Origin: Nectonema munidae
Lineage: Eukaryota; Nematomorpha; Nectonematoida; Nectonematidae
DNA length: 64,000 bases
Direction: 5' to 3'
NCBI GenBank assembly: GCA_030549495.1
Contig: JAUIRK010000173.1
Location: 248,001-312,000 of the forward strand
The notes under the pieces were generated by a model. The model saw nothing but the letters and a program-made list of their open reading frames with translations. It ran no database searches and was not told where the DNA came from. Shown piece after piece: positions 59,940 through 64,000 of the stretch; the stretch's first letter is position 1; each line of letters opens with the position of its first letter. The position numbers and the translations under genes are program-made.

Positions 59940-61610
59940 TTAGTCGCGATTGCATACCCATTTGTGATAGACACGTGCAATTTTATCTGTAGAGGAGTGG
60001 ACTTTGAGGAAACCAAATTTGAGATTTATGAATAAGACTATGTTTTGCACGGTGGGTACCAATTGAGTCTTTACAATGTCTTCCATTATCTTCGCAATAC
60101 ACGATATTAGAGATATAGGTCTGTAATTTGATGGGTTAGAAGGATCGCCATTACGTTTGAAAGCAGGCCCTACAATAGATGATTTCCAGCTATCTGGGAT
60201 TTTACGGAGACTAAAAGACAATCAAAACAAATGAGATAAGGGGACAGCTAGGGTTTGTGCAGATTTTTTGAGTAAAACATTAGGTGTGGAGTCAGGACAG
60301 TAAGATACGTTGATATCAAGTGCAAGCAGCTTAGACAGTACTATATAAGAGTCAATATTAATATGCGATAAATAGAAAATTGACACTTTTTGAGGTTCAA
60401 AGCAGTAGATGTTTTTACAAGAAGGGCAGCTGGAGTGAAAAGTGTTCAACAACTCTGCTTTTTCTAAATCTGAACAGGCGGCGAAGGACTTATGTCGCAG
60501 TTCTGGTATAGGATCAGGGGCAGAGGAAAATTTATATAAGCGTTTGGCTAAGTTCCAATATTGTCTAGTGGAAGATGAGTCCGAAATTAGTTGAGTCTGG
60601 TGATGATAGTATTGCTTTTTAATTCGCTTGGACTCAGAAGAAACATCATTATGGGTTTTACGAAAATAATCTAAGTCAAACTGCGAATGTGAGTTTTTGT
60701 AACGGTTACATGCACCTTTTTAGTAGCGTAAAGTTGGATTAGGGCAGGTGAAACGTAGGGAAAAACCTTATCAGGGGGTCGTATTTGCTTTGTAGGCACA
60801 AAATTTGAAATAATCGATTGAAGGCTAGCTGTCCGAAATTCCGAAGCAAGTGTAGGTGCATTTATTTTATAAAAATAGTCCCAGATAATTTCTTGAGTGG
60901 CTAGCATTATTGATGACCAGTTCAAATTTGGCGAAAAATTAAAACTTTGGATGAATTTAGTGAAGTGTGTGTCGCAGTTGGACTTGGAAGAATTGATGTA
61001 GAGATGACTGCCTGGTTGGAGGAGCCGATTGGGGGTTCAACAGTAGGCACTGAAAATAATTGAGGAGCTGAAGTGAGATAAATGTCAAGAAGAGAGGGAA
61101 GGCCAACGGAGCTATCGGGAAAACGTGTTGGTGATTTTACCATTTGAGATAAAGTGTTAACGTCACAAAGAGTATTCATGATATTGGCATGAGGTTCATT
61201 GCGGTTAGAAACTAGCCATTTAGAGTTGCGACAGTTAAAATCGCCAAGGATGAGATAGAGGGTATTGCGAGAAATGCTACAGGAATCTAGAGTAGACTCT
61301 ATATATGATAAAATCGACATATCGTTTGATGGAGGTCTGTAAGCAAAGCATGTAATGATATTTTGAGACAAGATATTAATTGATAGCCATATTGATTCAA
61401 AATTTGCATTTTCCAGTCTGTCGAGACGAGACAAGGATCCATTGTATGAGACATTGACTAAAATACCACCAAAATCACGCAACGTATTACGGCCATGATC
61501 TTTACGTATGATAAGATAGTTAGGAATGGAGATGGTGGAATTTGGCACTGATTCAGTAAAAAGGTTTCTGAGACAAAGACAAATAATGGAGCGTTTAGAA
61601 AAAAAAATAA
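59940..61610 (-). mobile_element. LINE fragment: endonuclease to start of RT, degraded
   Basis: The minus-strand block 61600-60922 encodes an EEP endonuclease with IPNYLIIRKDHGRNTL, FAYRPPSNDMSILSYIES, LILGDFNCRNSKWLVSN and SLLDIYLTS. The linker continues in other frames (60925-60671 and 60452-60222). The RT N-terminal region with IPDSWKSSIVGPAFKRNG, PSNYRPISLISCIAKIMED and INLKFGFLKVHSSTDKI follows at 60221-59940. At least three frame breaks are present. The 3' half of the RT, with YADD, is missing and the 5' end fades near 61610, so the copy is truncated at both ends. The clade is Jockey/CR1/I-like, not settled. Confidence 0.8.
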
Positions 61611-62019
61611 ATTTTTTTATCAAAGATGTATAAAAATTTGTAGTCTTCATAGCACAATAAAATGTAATAGAAGTTAAAAATTTTATGTACAGATTTCCAA
61701 TATTTGATAATTGTGAAATTTTGCCAAATCTAAAATGTCCTGACAAAAACTTTTATTACATGAAGATATCCTTGCAAATAGTATGAAACTTATACTTAGC
61801 AAAACTGATACCATATGTGAAAATTTACAATCTTTGATAGATTTTTATAAATTTTAAAATCATTGAATATTTTTTAAAATCAGATGTTCATAAATGCTTG
61901 TTTCAAAAATAGCATAAATAATTCAACAACAAACTTTTCAAATTTAGTTATCAAAGAAAAATAAATATTAGTTTAAAACAGTTAAATTACGACTATAAAA
62001 TATCTAATAAAAAGGACAA

Positions 62020-62147
62020 GAATTACTGAAAATATACAAAAATAAAATCGTTTGCGTTTATTCTGATTATTCTGGTCGTTAACGGGTTAAACCGACCGTA
62101 AGATGTTTTCGCTGTGAAGGAGTGACGGTTTAGATAGGTTTCACTGT
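62020..62147 (-). repeat. Tc1/mariner-like terminal sequence
   Basis: On the minus strand the block begins TACAGTGAAACCTATCTAAA and continues through the A+C-rich ACCGTCACTCCTTCACAGCG. The TA-CAGTG start is like Tc1/mariner ends. It happens to translate as a short open frame. The opposite end was not found. Confidence 0.35.
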
Positions 62148-62253
62148 AATCACTTTTCAGTCGTTTTTTCTGCTTTTCTGTCGGTTCACCAAGAAATATG
62201 AATGACATGGCATAAAAAATTGGAACAAAAAATACTTCTATTCCATATTATAA

Positions 62254-62383
62254 CCCTTTCATGACCGGTGTATCATATATGACACATAAACAATTTTGCC
62301 TTCGTCTGCTTTCTCAAATAGTTTTGTAACAGAATCTTCTGCTTTTTAATAAATATCGTCTGATTTTTCTTGTCATGAAAGGG
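62254..62383. mobile_element. piggyBac-type MITE (130 bp)
   Basis: A short non-coding element begins CCCTTTCATGAC and ends with its exact inverse GTCATGAAAGGG. It is flanked by ATAA (62250-62253) and TTAA (62384-62387). CCC-starting ends beside TTAA are the hallmark of piggyBac-type insertions; the left target has one mismatch. Confidence 0.6.
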
Positions 62384-63344
62384 TTAAATTCGATAAATAG
62401 TAAAAATTTTGCTCAACTTCAATTTCTTCATTTATATTTCTTTAGCCGCTTTATGCAAACATGGCTGTGAAGCATGTCGTATACTCGCTAACTCCATTTG
62501 CTCGTTCTTGGCAAACAACAAGACTCTCTCACCTTCTATCACGTATGATTACATCTTTTTGCTTCAAACTCGACACCTTGCCAAAATTTCGTATAAATCA
62601 ATATGCATAAAAATCACAAATCATTCAATCTTGTTTTTCCACTATTGCTGGTTTGCATTTTATTGCCTACCTTGAAACTGAATATAATTCGACAAATCGA
62701 GTCATTCAGAGATACATGAAAAATTATATCGCATCAAAAAGTTCATTATTTAAATATGTTGATGTTAAATATATAAAGTAAATGGCATGGAAATTTTTGG
62801 TTATAAAAGTTCTCAACTTTAATGATCGGAGAATATTAAATTTTGTACTATTCCGAGATCCCCCAAAAAGGCGGATTCCGAATTTTTTAATTTAAACAGT
62901 TTACTTTCACTTTTGAAAAATCAGTCGTCCTTAACTCATTCAGTATTCCTTTCAATAGAATGTAAGTTTATCAGAGAGAAGTGCTACACTTTTTAGAGGT
63001 TTTGAAATGGAAATGGAAATATCAGATTTTTCATAGTTCGTTCATTGACACAAGTGTCATAGGGGATTTGGTCTTATATATTATTTTACACTCAACTCTT
63101 TGTTAAATATACCACACGAAACAATTTTTTATAGACGCATAGAAGTAAATATTTGAAATAAAAGTTCTTTTGTTTTGTTTATCTTTTTTTTTTATATCTT
63201 TTATTGAGTTCTTTTTGTATCAACATATTTTGTTTGTTCTGATAATTGCATATTTATTAAATAGATCAACATATAGCGATTTGCAAACAACGCGTATGCA
63301 ATTATCTAGATAATCAATTTCATCATTTATAAAATTTTAAAGCT

Positions 63345-63445
63345 TTTTTTCAAGGAATCGAATTTTTCCCGTTACGGTTCAGAAGCCGATACTTGAAAAA
63401 TAAAAACGATTCTTGCGATTTCGGTTAACTGTCTCATCCCTAACC
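63345..63445. repeat. hAT-like repeat end
   Basis: Ends AACTGTCTCATCCCTAA; in reverse this is TTAGGGATGAGACAG, a typical hAT-type terminus. The interior shares GCCGATACTTGAAAAA with 25.6 kb. Confidence 0.45.
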
Positions 63446-63794
63446 CATGTGCCAAGCCCGTAACCAGAATATCTATGAGAAAACTATCCTCTAAATCCTA
63501 TGTTCTCTTTATCCTTAAATTAGTAATTTATAGAAGAAGCGATTATTCTTATGTTCTAAGATTGATCTGAATTGATAAAATAATTGTAATTGTATGAAAA
63601 TTTTAGGCTGTTACGGGCCTGGATACACCTACACCATTTTTCCCTTCACATCATCCAAAAACTCTATTTTTAGAGATTGTAACTATCAAAATTTTGTTTT
63701 ATAGAAATTTTAAATTCCAATCAAATTAGACTGCATTTCATGTCGGAGCTTTACATTTGTGCACAATTTGGGTTTGAAAAGACGGTTTTGGTAC

Positions 63795-64000
63795 TATAGA
63801 GCGCAGCCGATTATAAGAAAGCACGCTGGATTATAATAAGGCGCATTAATAAAATTCGAACAAAACAAACTTTATTAAAAACAATGTAACCCCCAAAAAT
63901 AAGAAATACATAAAATTACACTAACGTTCACTCTATTACTCTCTTTCAAACCCATCAAAATCTTCATTTTCACTATCCGTGTTCAAAAGTTGTGCAATCT
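63795..64000 (-). mobile_element. 3' end of a Tigger-like transposon running off the right edge
   Basis: The minus strand from 64000 to 63936 reads IAQLLNTDSENEDFDGFERE and then TAA. This is the acidic C-terminal tail (DFxGF) found in many Tigger/CENP-B-type transposases. About 140 bp further on, GAGCGCAGCCGATTATAAG and GATTATAATAAGGCGCATT resemble the GCGC/TTATAATC repeats at the ends of such elements. The rest of the element is outside the window. Confidence 0.5.

Noticed and set aside
62409-62675. Possible next NUP107 exon after TTTCTTTAG
   Set aside because: The peptide, in every frame, does not match the expected NUP107 continuation, and no fitting donor follows.

Overview
The window is strongly AT-rich eukaryotic DNA: short coding exons with GT/AG introns, no operons, and a dense load of decayed transposons. 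The mix (CR1/Jockey-type LINEs, Penelope-like elements, hAT, piggyBac and Tigger/pogo DNA transposons, tRNA-derived SINEs) together with two recognisable animal cell-biology genes points to an invertebrate, most likely an arthropod. A copepod such as a sea louse would fit, but the species is inference only.

Host genes. (1) A compact TPX2-type spindle assembly factor on the + strand: coding exons 25834-26973 and 28496-28684, 442 aa, with an Aurora-A-binding-like N terminus and a TPX2 signature at the C terminus. (2) The middle part of NUP107, scaffold of the nuclear-pore Y complex, on the + strand: ten phase-consistent coding exons from 45668 to 58607, with large introns that contain SINEs and repeats. 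Its 5' exons lie upstream (one candidate at 35089-35177). Its 3' exons were not found and probably lie beyond the right edge. (3) Two unassigned exon-like pieces on the - strand, at 19230-19329 and 20623-20788.

Region by region. 1-8.5 kb: AT-rich intergenic DNA with hAT-type repeat ends, a decayed LINE 3' fragment (about 4400-4960), and a 180-bp tandem array beside a long inverted repeat (5.03-6.2 kb). 8.5-13.9 kb: a ZBED5-like hAT fragment, then a LINE split by a nearly complete hAT-like element (9629-12722) that still has its terminal inverted repeats and an 8-bp target duplication. 14.9-19.0 kb: a nearly full-length LINE whose ORF1 begins with a PHD-like finger. 19.2-25.8 kb: the unassigned exons, a decayed repetitive-family gene, a BED-finger hAT fragment and two short tandem arrays. 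25.8-28.9 kb: TPX2. 29-39.4 kb: Tigger-like remnants, LINE pieces with a 264-bp duplication, SINEs and piggyBac remnants. 39.9-44.2 kb: a broken Ty3/Gypsy-type fossil and a Penelope-like fragment. 45.7-58.6 kb: NUP107. 58.8-64 kb: a Penelope-like remnant, a LINE fragment, a piggyBac-type MITE and the end of a Tigger-like element.

The two firm host genes do not form a pathway cluster: TPX2 acts on spindle microtubules and NUP107 in the pore scaffold and at kinetochores, so their proximity is probably incidental. No prokaryote-like system, CRISPR array, rRNA or intact tRNA gene was seen. Most of the remaining sequence reads as transposon debris. All identifications rest on reading translated motifs by eye; no database search was run.
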